Part shown: one piece after another, positions 1-11,997 of the stretch | How positions within the stretch are numbered: position 1 is the first letter of the stretch | How the letters are laid out: each line of letters begins with the position of its first letter | Assembly (NCBI GenBank): GCA_020284085.1 | Contig: JACEVL010000468.1 | Coordinates: forward strand, 1,195,001 to 1,259,000 | DNA length: 64,000 bases | Source: Aporrectodea caliginosa | Lineage: Eukaryota > Annelida > Clitellata > Crassiclitellata > Lumbricidae | Direction: 5' to 3' | Made by a program: the position numbers and the translations under genes | Notes under the pieces: model-generated | Seen by the model: the letters and a program-made list of their open reading frames with translations, nothing else | The model's database searches: none | What the model was told of the DNA's origin: nothing

Positions 1-1301
1 TGTAGAAGACAATTTCATATTTTACTGATGTTTTAACTTATACACAGAGAGCAGGAAAGCAATAAATGATTGATAATGTACAATGCATGCAATCACTTCA
101 GTCATAACAATCATTTCTGTACCTAGTCTGTCTCGAACATTCACTTGGTTGACTCTGGTGCACAGCGTTGCTTTCTTTTGAAACACTCTGCTATAGGTCC
201 AAAGTACCGTATGGTAGACTTGACAGTGGAACAGTTGGCGGATTGCTTACCAATACAAGCTCTGCAAGCTAGTCACACATGAAAAATCCGGGGCGAACAT
301 AGGCTATTATTTATATCGCATTTTTCGTTCTCGTGTATGTCGAATTGTCCATATTGCACTTCCTATGTTTATTTTTTGTATTAACGAAAATAAAGATGAA
401 TTTTCGTTATTGTTATGTTAGTTATAGTTATAGTTAATGATATTTTTTAGTTATAGTTATAGTTAACAAAATCATTTTATTTTCATTAACGAACATTTTC
501 GTAATCGTTATCGTTAAGGAGAATCACACTGGTATTGGCACATTTTATTAAATTAAGTTATTTTCAAACGTTTCTATCAGAGAGGTTTCAAGTACTTAGA
601 CTGCAAGTACAAGTACTTAGGTAGCAAGTACAAATACGAGTACAAATACGAGTACAAGTACTTTGGTCTTAAGTACAAGTACGAGTACAAATCCACATGG
701 TTACTGCAAGAACAAAGATCTATTTCTATCTATTTCTTTAACAAAGCAATGGTGTATTGCTACATGCACTTATTTAGAATTGGTTTTGAGAAATATAAGG
801 GATGTGAGCATCTAGTCTCTCAGACTTGATCGATGCGATTTTAATATTGAACCGCCATAACTAAACACAAGCTGAACAGGAATGCTAGATGCAGGCACAC
901 TCAATGCTCTAAGCACTGGTCCAAAGGCCTACAGTTTGTCAAGGACAGTTTTATTGCATTTCCAAAAGTTCAAACAATTGCCTTCATCAAAGTTCTGGTG
1001 CAGGAGGACTACACGACGTTGCAGTCTCGGTTGCTGTAACCGTATCTATGAATATCGTGCCAAAATGAGACGTTTGTGCATCTGTTCCACCACTGCCAAA
1101 GAAAATAAATGATTTTCTTATGTGGTCCCGAACAAAGCGTGTGTCTGATGCAGTATCCACAAAAGAACTGCCAAATGTCAAACGTTCAGAGCGTATACAG
1201 AGTTCATGACCAAAAGAAAAGGCAAAGCTAAGTTAGCTAACTAGTAACCTATCCAAGTGCCTGTAAAAATTTTCAGTTGCTTCCAAGTACGCAGTTCTCA
1301 A
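1..1301. repeat. Decayed repeat sequence: GTTATAGTTA-rich arm and AAGTAC-rich arm; no gene seen
   Basis: About 380-528 is an arm rich in TAGTTATAGTTA units that ends in GAGAATCACACTG. The same terminal motif recurs at 2591-2603 and, inverted, at about 50456. About 575-690 is made of AAGTACAAGTACGAGTAC-type units that resume at 2305. The two AAGTAC blocks therefore look like one element split by the insertion at 1302-2304. I see no coding exon. Confidence 0.5.
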
Positions 1302-2304
1302 GTAGGGTAGAGTGGAGCAAAACGCCCCTCCCGGTCCTGCCCCCTGTAATAAACTGTCTGAATGTTCTGGGTTTCGTATTTGTACCCTATTGAGATAATC
1401 ATCAGTCATTTATCTTTCGATGGTTTGCTTATTTTTGTTCTGAAAATAATTGATTTTCTCGTGTTTCCTTGTAACACGAGTTGGCCGCCAATTCTGTATA
1501 ATTAATTATGCCGAAATGATAGACATAGCCAATAATACAAATATAGTTTCAAAGTATGACATATAGCGAATTACGGTGCACAATAAATGGGACTTTAACA
1601 AATCAATTTTTTATGATATGGACAATCTCACAAGGTAGCACCAAGCGGGGCAAAACGCCCCTATGGAAAATGTTGAGGGGCAAAACGCCCCCACGAGAGT
1701 CGTTTGCCCCTCACCTGGAGCAAAACGCATTTTTTTATTTAAATATTTTTTATGACATCTTTTAAACAATTCTAGAGCTCTTTACTTCTTATAGTTAGTG
1801 CTTTATCAATGCAGTGATTGCAGCTGATTATGTGCATCAACTTTTCAGGTGTTTAAAACCATTACCTTATGGTATTTCTCAATGTCATTTACATGTATAG
1901 CAGGTCTATCCTTGTTAAGCAATTGTTTTGTGTGATAAACTGTATAGAACGGCAGTTATAAATATTCTCAGAGGCAAAATTTAAGTGCTGTAGCCTACAT
2001 CTTTTAAGGGCACATTTAGGCTTTAAAGGTCACAAAGGTTTCAAATGGGGCAGGGGCGTTTTGCCCCTCATCTGGGGCAAAACGCCCCTTTTGAAGCATT
2101 TCTGTATTTTATTATTTTTTAATGTCATCTTTTGGGGAATTTTATCGAACATAATTATACAGTTATACTTTAGGCCTACTTGGGAAATTCAGCATTCAGT
2201 AGGCCTACTAGATCTTACAATAATTTCATGCTTAAAATGCTGTTACTCATGTTGTAATTTAGCAAAAAACCGTTGAAGGGTCGTTTTGCCCCACTCTACC
2301 CTAC
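1302..2304. mobile_element. Non-autonomous DNA element, about 1.0 kb, GGGTAGAGTGG termini at TA
   Basis: The ends are inverted copies, with GTAGGGTAGAGTGGAGCAAA on the left. The right end is its reverse complement with about two differences over 27 bp. If the outermost GTA/TAC is target, the element is flanked by TA, as for Tc1/mariner-type insertions. The palindromic GGGGCAAAACGCCCC motif recurs inside, at about 1649-1693 and 2047-2092. No transposase ORF is seen. Confidence 0.7.
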
Positions 2305-4878
2305 AAGTACGAGTACTTTGGTCTCAAGTACAAGTAAGTATTTAGAAACTGCTCGATTTATACTCGACTACAAATACAAATACCAAGTTTGGTTTCTATA
2401 GCGTCTTAATATGCCCAGCGTCTGTAGGCAATTTCGCTTAGCCGCGTTGTAGCCTAACTAAGTAGTAACTAAAAAATCCAGTAACTATAACTATAACTAA
2501 AAAATAATACTAACTATGACTGTAACTATAACTAAAATAAAAAGCCATTAACTATAACTGGAACTGAAACTAAAATAAAATCTATAAGGAGAATCACACT
2601 GCAGTGGTGAAGGATTCTACCAAGCACTTCATTGAAAAATGAGCAGGGTCGAGGCCATAAGGTCGCTATAATTATGCTAAGCCATATATCACGCTACAAA
2701 ATTCTGTGCATCATTCGGCGGCAACAAGATAATACCAGAATTCGGTGGAGGGCAAGACAGTATAATTGGAGGCAGTGCGACCACTCTCCATTTTCTGAAA
2801 TCCCAAGCTCTTGCCAGAAAAATTCCAATATTGGCCAAAAGTGTGCCAATAAATCCCAAGTTACTGAAAAGGAAAAAGTTATGATGAAATATAAGATGCG
2901 TTTTAACAATGACAATTATTAAAAAAAATCCTAGCTAAGAGCTGGCAAAGAAAAAACAGAAGCATAACATTGAATTCATTACCAATTACAATGTTTTCCA
3001 GTAACAATAATAGTAAAACGTCTTTCAGATGTCTTTAAAGGTCTTTTTACTGAGCTTTTTCAAAGTTTTTTTCTAATCTGATACTCTGCCACTGTTGAAA
3101 AGTACGGTAAAAACTAGTCTGTAGACCTTAGAAAAATTTTCTAAGATATTTTAATATCACGAGATTGCTGTGTAAAATCCCCAGATCCCAAGTCGGACCC
3201 CAAAATTCCCAAGATCTTGGGACAGTTTCCAAGGAGTGGTCACACTGATAGGAGGTCCTTGGGCTCTGTGTCAAGGACCTATTATACACAGGACTGGAAA
3301 GTCCTTATGTGACGTCAAGTGCATGTGTCCATGGAGTGCGGCGCCCCTAGCGGCAAAGGTGTAAACGTGTTTACATAAATGTATTGCGGTTTCAATGAAG
3401 AAAATCGACGTATATTCAGGTTTTAAGCAATAAACAATTGCATATGTAAAGTAAAACATCATATTTAATATGCGCTGTAATATCTAATCCTGTTTTCCTT
3501 CAAATTCGTGCAATTAATCGCTGGACACATCGCGTCTGTCAGGCTTGTTTACTTCCAGCCACGATCCTTTACATCCGCAACGCCAGATGTCGCCTACGCC
3601 GGATATACAATTTTTAACGAGCAACCGTTCCTCTATGAAATATAAATTCCTTGGTCCTTGGACGGAGGATGATGGCTTGCCTCTGATCGTTATATATAAG
3701 AGGTCGTTGGTTGCCGTCGATGGCCTTGTTAGTTGCTGCTTGTTAGTGTTGTTAGCTGTTCAGTTCACTCGAGGTCGGCGCCATTTGGAGGTCGTTGTTG
3801 AGGTTTTCTGAAGTTCGTATATTTTGAATTATCAATCAGTTCTGTTGTTTTATAAGCTTTGTGTTTCTCTATTGTAAAAGCGTGATGTTTAATTTCTTGT
3901 AATTTGGTGTTTTACGGTGCAAGTATTGTGTTGTGTTGCGTGGCACTGTTCACACTACTCCATAGCACAATTATACAGTCTGTTCACGAGAACTTTAAAA
4001 GGTGTGGCACTCATTTAGACGGGCACCCGATTAATTCATTGAAAAAATGAGCTGGCCCTGAAGTCAAAATACGTTTAAATTAACTGTTTTAAAATTGATC
4101 TGTTGTGCTATTGTAAATTCGGTATCTATCGTTTTAGGGTCCCCGATTATTCGATAGCCTATCGTGTTATTGTCCCAAACGAAAAATATGGAATGGGTGT
4201 ACCTGTAGTTTTATAATGTGTTCAACAAATGACAACATCGTAAGAGAGATTTTTATTTAGAATGAGTTTATCATAACTTACTGAAGCTAAGACAGAACCT
4301 ACAGTTCTTTTCAAGGACTTCAGTGTCTTTCACCTTTTATAACTAATGCTTTGGCTTCTAAGTCTGTTTATTTCTTCTAAGTCTGTTTATTTCTCTCAGT
4401 ATTAAATTTGGACATTTGGAAATTCTTTGTAACTTTGCAGTTTAGCTAAAATGGTTGTGTACATCTGTCAGTCAGTGGAAGGCCAGATGGCTTGATTGAT
4501 GAGGACTTGATGACGGGTCACTAAAGCAATTATTGCCTCTCACCTCTGTTTCACTTCAAATTGACCTTTATGTTGTCACTAATAAGGAAAGGTTTTTAGT
4601 TGTTGGACTGTTTAGTCATTGTAATTTTGTAGCCTATTAACATTAACAAAATGATTTATGACGATTACTGTTGAAGTCGGCATGCCATATATGAGCTGTT
4701 ATCCGTACAGGTCTATTAACTTTTATATTATGTGACTTGTTTTCAAAACATGTTGTATACTGATATATTGAACAGTTGCATATATACCAGTACTTGATTT
4801 GCAGTTTCTTCTGTTACCAGAAACTAATATATTAAAATGCTTCCTGTTTTTAGGCGTGTCCACAGTTGAATAAGGAAG
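2305..4878. other. Intergenic, repeat remnants; possible upstream region of NDUFA4-like gene
   Basis: 2305-2400 continues the AAGTAC block. 2460-2603 is an (AACTATAACTAAAA) arm ending in GAGAATCACACTG. The phrase ATTCATTGAAAAATGAGC recurs here, at about 4035 (one base longer) and at 32110, so it belongs to a repeat. TATATATAAG-like sequence near 3695 could be a promoter for a non-coding first exon, because an acceptor-like TTTTTAG precedes the exon 1 ATG, but I cannot prove it. Confidence 0.35.
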
Positions 4879-5794
4879 ATGCCAAGCTTGTTTGCAATGA
4901 GCACGCTCACGAAGCACTGGGCTGTGAGTGTTGCATTTTGAACTCTTTCATACAAGGCCTAAGGGCGGCAAATTGTGAAAACCGACCATACTAAGAATAT
5001 AATCAAGGCCAGACCTTTGAAACAAAGACTTGACCTCTTGAAGGCTAATGCCAAGCATCATAAGGAGAAGCCAAGGCTAGGTCTTATTGTGAAACCTTAC
5101 GATGGCATTGAAATAATGTGTTACAACTTAAAACAAAATGAGTGGATAAGTACAGAACTTGTCTTTTTTAGACCAGGGATATTGCATTTAAGCCAGTGCA
5201 TATTTTAACAGGTTTGGACTACTGGGACAAAGTCTGCTACTCTACTTTCAATGTTATTGGAAACTAACATTGAAAGTCGAGTATTACATGGGACAAATCG
5301 CCAAAACTGCTGGGACAAGTAGTTATACAGTTAAAATATAAACTGATTTAAGCCTCTGTGCCAATCTAATCCAAGTACTTCTATAGTGCACTACAATAGT
5401 GTTCAAGGCATCGGTCGATGGTTGCTACTAAGCAAAACTGCAAGTCAAATTCCATGGTGAGTCTAGTTGAAAGCTAAGAAGGGAATGCAAGAAGGCACCA
5501 CAAAAACAGCCTACAGAGGAAAGAGTGCACGAAGAGACCAGTTTTAGGCAAGATCAGAAAGGCAAGAAGAGACATTGGAAAACAAATACTTGCTGAAAGA
5601 ATTTTTTCAGGTATAGGTCCAGCAACAGAAAAGTCACGCTCACCGAGAGCTGAAGAAGTTGGATAACTTGGTCGTGTAGAGAGAATTTTTTTGTCGGCAT
5701 AGACTGAAGGTAGTAAGGTTGACTGAAATAATTATTTTGGTTGATTAACCCTTTGACTGGCAACCGCATACATAAGCGCGCATACATACATACA

Positions 5795-5828
<34 letters not shown>

Positions 5829-6146
5829 CATACATACATACATATATACGTACGTACATACATACATACATATATACATACATATATACATACATACATG
5901 TATACATACATACATACATGCATGCACATACATACATACATATATACATACATACATAGATACATATATACGTAGGTACATACATACATACATACATATA
6001 TACATATATATATGCATATATATATATACCTACATATATATACATACATATATATATACATATATACATTACATATATATACATACATAAACATACATAT
6101 ATATACATACATACATATATATATACATACATATATATACACACAA

Positions 6147-6179
<33 letters not shown>

Positions 6180-6254
6180 CATACATATATATATACATAT
6201 ATATATATACACATACATATATACATACATATATATATATACATACATATATAT

Positions 6255-6305
<51 letters not shown>

Positions 6306-7941
6306 CATATATATATATACATACATACATATATATACATACATATATACATACATATATACATACATACATACATACATACATGTATACAAACATACAT
6401 ACATGCATACACATACATACATACATATATACATACATATATACATACATACATATATACATACATATATACATACATACATACATATATACATACATAC
6501 ATACATACATACACACTTACACATTTACCTTTTATGGCAAACAATGGTGCAAGTCAAAGGGTTAAGTTGAATTTGCTTGTTTCAGCTGATGCCTGTAGTG
6601 GCCATCTGTGGCACAGCCTGTGCCATGTGCGCAGGTTACATCGGTTACATGGCTACCACCAAACCAGACTTAAGGTATGATTATTGTCACTGGGAATTCT
6701 AGACTTTTTATCTTCTTCTATTCTGCATTAAGATGTGGTGTACATTGAAGTCTTTTTTTATCTGAGTGTATTCAGATGTTTTGTCAAACCATGTTGTGAT
6801 GCATTCCCTTTTTATTTTGATTACACCTGTTTAGCTAAAATTCCTCATAGATATAATGCAGAAAAGGATTGCTGTGCCAAGAAGATGCCAAAGACTGTTG
6901 AGTTCCAGGGTAATGCTGCAACCCTTGGCCAGTGAGTCACAAGTCCAACTTTGGAGAGTTCCCCTATACTCTATCATGGGACTCAAATGAGGACTTGGAG
7001 GAAGGACATCTTAGATTAGGCTGCTTAGGCAGTTATATAATATGCACAAGACTAAACAATGCAGACTTTTAAATATTCTCCTCTATTAAAGTGAACTATT
7101 TTTTTAGCAACTGAGTGTAGTTTGAAGTTACTTACAGTAAACTGGTGATTTTTTAGCTTTCGTCCACGCAGCTGGAACACTGATAGTGCCCCCTACCAGA
7201 GTGTTGGTGCAACCGAACTCAGAAAGGTTAGAATCATAAAGGAACATTTTAGACTGGGTGTATATACAGTGAAACAACGTTCACAAGATACTTCTTGTAA
7301 TACTACCTGAATTTGACTGTAATTGCACTCTTAAATGAATTGGTGATGTAGCTGTTGTTTGTGTTTAATGTTTACCGGCATTGTATGTAGCAATTCATTT
7401 TCTATCTTACGTATTTCAACAAAATTCTCTTGCTAGTATCTTGACCCTTTCATTCCTGATATAATTTTAATTAATGAAAAAATGTTTTGAGAAAAATAGC
7501 TGCCAAAGGAAACAAGGAGATTAGTTTCACAAGGCCAATGTTTTTAGCCTGTTGTTGGTTATCTATTTTGGAAAAAACAATTATGCTGGCATAGTTTGAA
7601 GGATTTAAACTTCAAAAATGCTTGTTGATCAGAAATTAATCCTGGTTACTTGTAGTTGGAATAATTATGGAACAATTTGCACTGATGATGCCAATTCTGG
7701 AGTAATTGGGAATGAAGGGTTAAGGCATAGGTTGTCAGCCCTTATGGTTCCATTATCATGTCTCAGTCACTGTGGTCTTCGTTTCTTTGCAGTTTATTTT
7801 ACCATTGCTGGGAACCTTCTTTAAGGCCAGGTTTAAATGTTTCTGTTGTTTTACTTTCAGTTTTATTCTCACAGGAATCCAATTGTTGTTGACCCCGAGA
7901 TTGAAGCACTGAAGCGTGAATTGGGCAGCTACAAAGCGTAA
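4879..7941 (+). CDS. NDUFA4-like: B12D/MLRQ-family (NDUFA4-like) mitochondrial respiratory subunit, 4 exons, 94 aa
   Basis: Coding exons are 4879-4923, 6586-6674, 7157-7226 and 7861-7941. All introns are GT-AG and the phases are 0, 2 and 0, giving 94 codons and TAA. The start ATG opens exon 1, whose product ends in KHWA. Exon 2 encodes one hydrophobic segment (about residues 16-38, [15 protein letters not shown] onward), followed by KPDL. Exons 3-4 carry the SWN and KFYS motifs typical of NDUFA4 and its paralogue NMES1/C15orf48. Family knowledge: NDUFA4-type proteins are about 80 residues with one inner-membrane helix and associate with cytochrome c oxidase. The C-terminus here ([13 protein letters not shown]) is longer than in human NDUFA4. 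Exon 3 has a second in-frame acceptor at 7170-7171 that would remove 5 residues. No poly(A)-proximal overlap with neighbours is seen. The gene model is strong; which paralogue this is remains uncertain. Confidence 0.85.
5749..6561. mobile_element. TTAA-flanked piggyBac-like MITE filled with CATA/TATA microsatellite
   Basis: TTAA at 5745-5748 and 6562-6565 bracket the inverted ends CCCTTTGACT and AGTCAAAGGG. TTAA target duplications and CCC/GGG termini are the hallmark of piggyBac-type elements. The interior (about 5779-6515) is almost pure (TACA)n, (TATA)n and mixtures, with no transposase. It sits in intron 1 of the NDUFA4-like gene and ends 20 bp before exon 2. Confidence 0.7.
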
Positions 7942-8968
7942 AGATTGATGCCGGCTAAGTGCAGTTGTATTTGAGTACTCCTGGAAAAGAGTCTCATAAA
8001 AAACTCTGGGTTTTTCTGATTTAGGCTATGTAGTCTATTGCAGCTATATTTCATATTCATTGATTGAAAAATCTCAACAGTGCCCTGCAGTTTGCAGTTT
8101 TATTACAAAATCTTCAGTGTTTGTGACTACTGGCATTACGAACTACTTGCATTATGCTCCCCTTGATATTCGCATAATTTCCATAAAACTTTATGCTGAA
8201 ACTTTGGAGAGTACTGGGAAGTTTGCCAGCTTGATGAAAATTCTCTAGATCTTTTTGCTTGTCTGCACTGGGCAATTTAATTTTTCACACCGTATGTTAA
8301 CAATTGAAAGTCAATCTGGACTGTTTGACTTGTTGAAGCCCAAAATGGCAGATACTACCATCAAGTTGACAGTGCTCGAGGACTTTCCCACACTTCTCTC
8401 TGTTTACGGGTATATTCTCGAAGCTGGTCATTGCATAGGTATTTCGACCCGTTATGCACTTGCTGTTAATGCTTACAGCAGAATTGCAATTTTATATTGT
8501 TAAAATGGTGTGTTCTGTTTCGTTTGTTCATTTTCAATTTGTTCTGTACCGAACCAGCATGTTCAGTCTGCAGTATTCATGGCAGATCTGTAACAAATCG
8601 TTTCTAACTGAATGCACAGATCTTGGTTTAAAATTATGTTTTACGGTGTATTCTTTTGCATTATACACGAATATGAATTGCTGCATATATTCTGAAGTCT
8701 TATTAAATGTAGAAAATGTTTCTGCTGTGTATTTCTGTGGAGATTGAATTGGAAACAAATGCAGTTTAGTAATACAAAGTGGCTTGTACAGTAATAGCAT
8801 CATACAACGCTGTGCCTCAGTTTCACGCTGGCCATGAGAATGCAAGAATGTCCAGCTAAAGACAAGCTATAGAGTCCATAACTACATATCTGACCAATTA
8901 TTTTTATGACTTTTAACCATGAAAGAGGCTTGACCATCTCGTGTTCATGTTTAGTTGGAGAGACTTGA

Positions 8969-8974
8969 AATAAA
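8969..8974 (+). promoter_or_regulatory. Poly(A) signal AATAAA, NDUFA4-like gene
   Basis: A canonical AATAAA lies about 1 kb past the stop codon at 7941 and is the best candidate for the 3' end. An ATTAAA at 8702-8707 could give a shorter 3' UTR. No other gene is visible between 7942 and 8969. Confidence 0.5.
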
Positions 8975-11227
8975 GTGGACATGCCGCAGATTTCCTGGAA
9001 AGTTTAATTTGCGTCCTATTTAAGTATGTATGTGCATGTATATAGCTCGCTAAAATCGCTTTTTAAGGGCACTTAATGTTTTCTTGAGCTGTCTGTGATG
9101 AAATAGTAAGGTGGACGGTTCCAGGAGGATGGTCCAATGCATGAGAGTCTGCATAGTTGTAGGAAAGTCCATGAAGACCAAGATGTCTACACAGGCTGTT
9201 GAACACAATGACCCGTCCACTAGAAACAGGAATGCCTAGCTCTGTGATTTAGGCCGGTATATTCTTTATTGAACCAGCTGCAATCTAGATTCCGGTGTAC
9301 ATATATCATATGATAGAAGGAGGATCTGGAAGGTAAACTGGTCTTCGACCAGAGTGTAGCATCTCACAATGTAGTTGAAGATGGGCTGAAGATGTTCCTA
9401 TCCACAATTTCGACAGGCCTACAAGGGCAGTTTCGATAACAGGCCTGCATAGGGAACTGACTTCAGCCAGAAGCACTCCCAAGGTCCTGGACTACAAGCT
9501 TTATTTCCCAATCTGGACATACTGCTGCCATTTCTCTCCATTTCAGTACTTGCTTGCACTTGTCTTGTGCCCACTGGCCAGCCATGTAAATTCTGTCTTC
9601 CACGGGTTAAGTTTGAGCTGATTTGAAAAATCTAGGTGTTCACTTTATAACAATTGCCTGCAGCTGGTTTGCAATTGCCCACTTTGCACACTCTCGCTCC
9701 ACCTTTTCCTAATTTGACCTTGTGCTCCCCATCACCTTTGTGGATGTGTGCAATCCACTGCAGTGCTATCCTGAAAAACTACTACAAATTAGATGCAGAC
9801 ACCTGCACTGGGTGCCAAGTGCTTTCCCCATTCTGGACATGTATTTGGGTGACCCCTTGCAGGAATCAATAGTGGACAACCCTTACCTGGCAACATGATA
9901 ATAATGGCTGGCAAGTGCAAACCGATTTTTTTTATTTGATAGCAACGAAACACGTTTCTGACTGAAGCAACAGTTACAACAACTGTAACGGTAAAAAAAC
10001 AATCATGCAGCACATCTTTAAAAGGAACATTCTATGAAAACAACAACAGGATTACTATACAGTAGTACTTTTAAAATTTATTACAATTATATAATTTATA
10101 TTTACATGATAATTGTCGGGTTAAATTCCAAATCAAGCAACTTCAACAACATCATAATCACTAAAAACTGCTGGCTGCGGCACTTACTATTCATCAAAAG
10201 AAACTCAATGACCCATAAAAAAATGGCTAATTAACCGTTTAATAACAAGCGTATAGTAAACTGTATGGGAAACCAATGCAGTTCATTGTTACAGGGTTAA
10301 AACAAAGAATAGCCAATAAGGGATATCCTGTAAAATTAAATAGGAAATCATTCAAGATAATGCTCTGCTTTATGTAATCACTTGACATGCAAGTGAAAGC
10401 AAGCAGGGATTGACTGCATGCTTGCTGGTTCAGGGTGCGATTTTTGCCGGGAAAAGCACATGCCATACATGGGGAGATCAAGGACAAACATCTGGCTGTA
10501 CTGATTCTGACAGAAACTAGTCCACAACAATGAAATAGGGTCACACATTAGAATGCTGTACACAACATTTGAAACAGTTGTCACCCCAACTATTCTGATC
10601 AATGAATTTCAGATTCTTCAGTGAAGTTATCAAATGGACAGAATGTGTAACATCATTAAACCCAACACAAATCCATAATGCAGGACAAACTGAACTACAT
10701 GTAGGTATTTACCTAAGCTAAATACAGATTTGTCAGCCCTCTTGAAATGGAAAGAAAGTCAACATGTGTAATGATGTATAAAAATTCACCATTTAATCAT
10801 CACCCCACTCTATCCAATTGTCCTATTACATGTACCTCATTCCTACCCACCCCAGTCATTACTCTTAAAGTTCTCTAACTGATACATCCCACTGGACTCT
10901 GGAACCATGTCCCATCTGAGTTCTGCAAATTTTTCATTCCACCATCCCTCCTTTCATTACCCAGCATCATTTGTCTCCAGCTCCTCCAACTCCTCGCACT
11001 CTCCATACAAAAACTTCCATCCCACCTTTAAACCTCACACTGTTACATACAGCAGATACTAACAACACCATAGCGAACATTCCACAAACAATCGTTTAGC
11101 ACCGGGTTGCAGAGGGTTGCTGCAGTACATCTTTTACTAATACCTTTTAAAGTGCCAGTGCTGGTACTGTAGCACCTGAGTTAAATGGATAAGACAATAG
11201 AACATTTATAATTTATAATAATAATCA
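8975..11227. other. Intergenic between the convergent NDUFA4-like and CCDC9-like genes
   Basis: Apart from the small TTAA element at 10231-10300, I recognise no coding exon, RNA gene or clear repeat here. Short ORFs are scattered and have no recognisable product. Confidence 0.5.
10231..10300. mobile_element. Mini TTAA element, copy 1 (70 bp)
   Basis: Bracketed by TTAA at 10231-10234 and 10297-10300, with partly inverted ends (AATAACAA and TTGTTA). It has the core TGGGAAACCAATGCAG, which recurs in the copies at 14046, 14306 (inverted relative) and 27150. Confidence 0.6.
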
Positions 11228-11479
11228 GATTCTTTATTAACTCAAACCGACAAACGTAGTATTATTACAATTCAGCATGAACGGATGATCACAAGTTATT
11301 ACAGGAGTCGAATTTAACTGTATACGGCAGCTACGCAAAGCGCCCATCACGCCCTACATCTCATTTTTACAAACGCGCCATCTCGCGAATGACAGGCCGA
11401 TTGGACCTTTTGGGAGGGTGCGGGAAGCAATCCCGCTTCCTACTGCTCTTCACGCCACTGATGTTACCACTACTCTATG
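11228..11479 (-). mobile_element. SINE, minus orientation (family A)
   Basis: This reads as the reverse complement of the copy at 27418-27698, including the CACGCC(A/C)GT...GGGAAGC head and the TTATTACAGGAGTCGAATTT block. The head resembles a tRNA A-box region (TAGAGTAGTGG). It lies just beyond the 3' end of the CCDC9-like gene. Confidence 0.65.
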
Positions 11480-11765
11480 GACCCCCCCCCCCTTGTGTGA
11501 AATAAGTCATTTTGTGGAAAATCTAGTTGAAGAATTTGGCTTTCATGTTCACCATGCAATACGTAAAAAAGCGGAGGCAAAACACCAACAATTATCTGTA
11601 CAGATAGTTCCATGTCACTGCAACACAAACTGGATGCATAAATATCAAGAATCAGGGAACAAGATTGAAATACTCCTTAACACTGTGTTAATACTTATGT
11701 AATTTGCCCCAAAAGTTGTCTTTAAAAATTTACCTCCTATTTATACGGACCTGTAAAACTTCTGC

Positions 11766-11771
11766 TTTATT
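11766..11771 (-). promoter_or_regulatory. Candidate poly(A) signal of CCDC9-like gene
   Basis: AATAAA on the minus strand, 227 bp past the stop codon at 11998. It is the nearest canonical signal downstream. Confidence 0.45.
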
Positions 11772-11997
11772 TACGAAAAGCAGCTAAAATGCAATCCCAA
11801 AGGTGATTAATGCTGAAATCATTGCTTAGCATAATGATTAAAAAATTTCAATTTACTTGTTCCATGGTTTGAAATTCAGCCACAAATACAATTTAAAAAT
11901 CTACATCACAGACTAAAAGCCACAACTGCAAATCTGAACTTAAAAATCTTGTTCAGCCAAGGCACAAGCTAAATCATATGCTAATCAGAGGCCAGTA

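Noticed and set aside
3545..3811. 88-codon ORF upstream of the NDUFA4-like gene
   Set aside because: No recognisable domain and no splice sites consistent with a neighbouring exon; more likely 5' flanking sequence.
5554..6516. Long ORFs (up to 320 codons, Tyr/Ile/Cys/Met-only) on both strands
   Set aside because: They are read-through of the TACA/TATA microsatellite; all six frames are open and low complexity.
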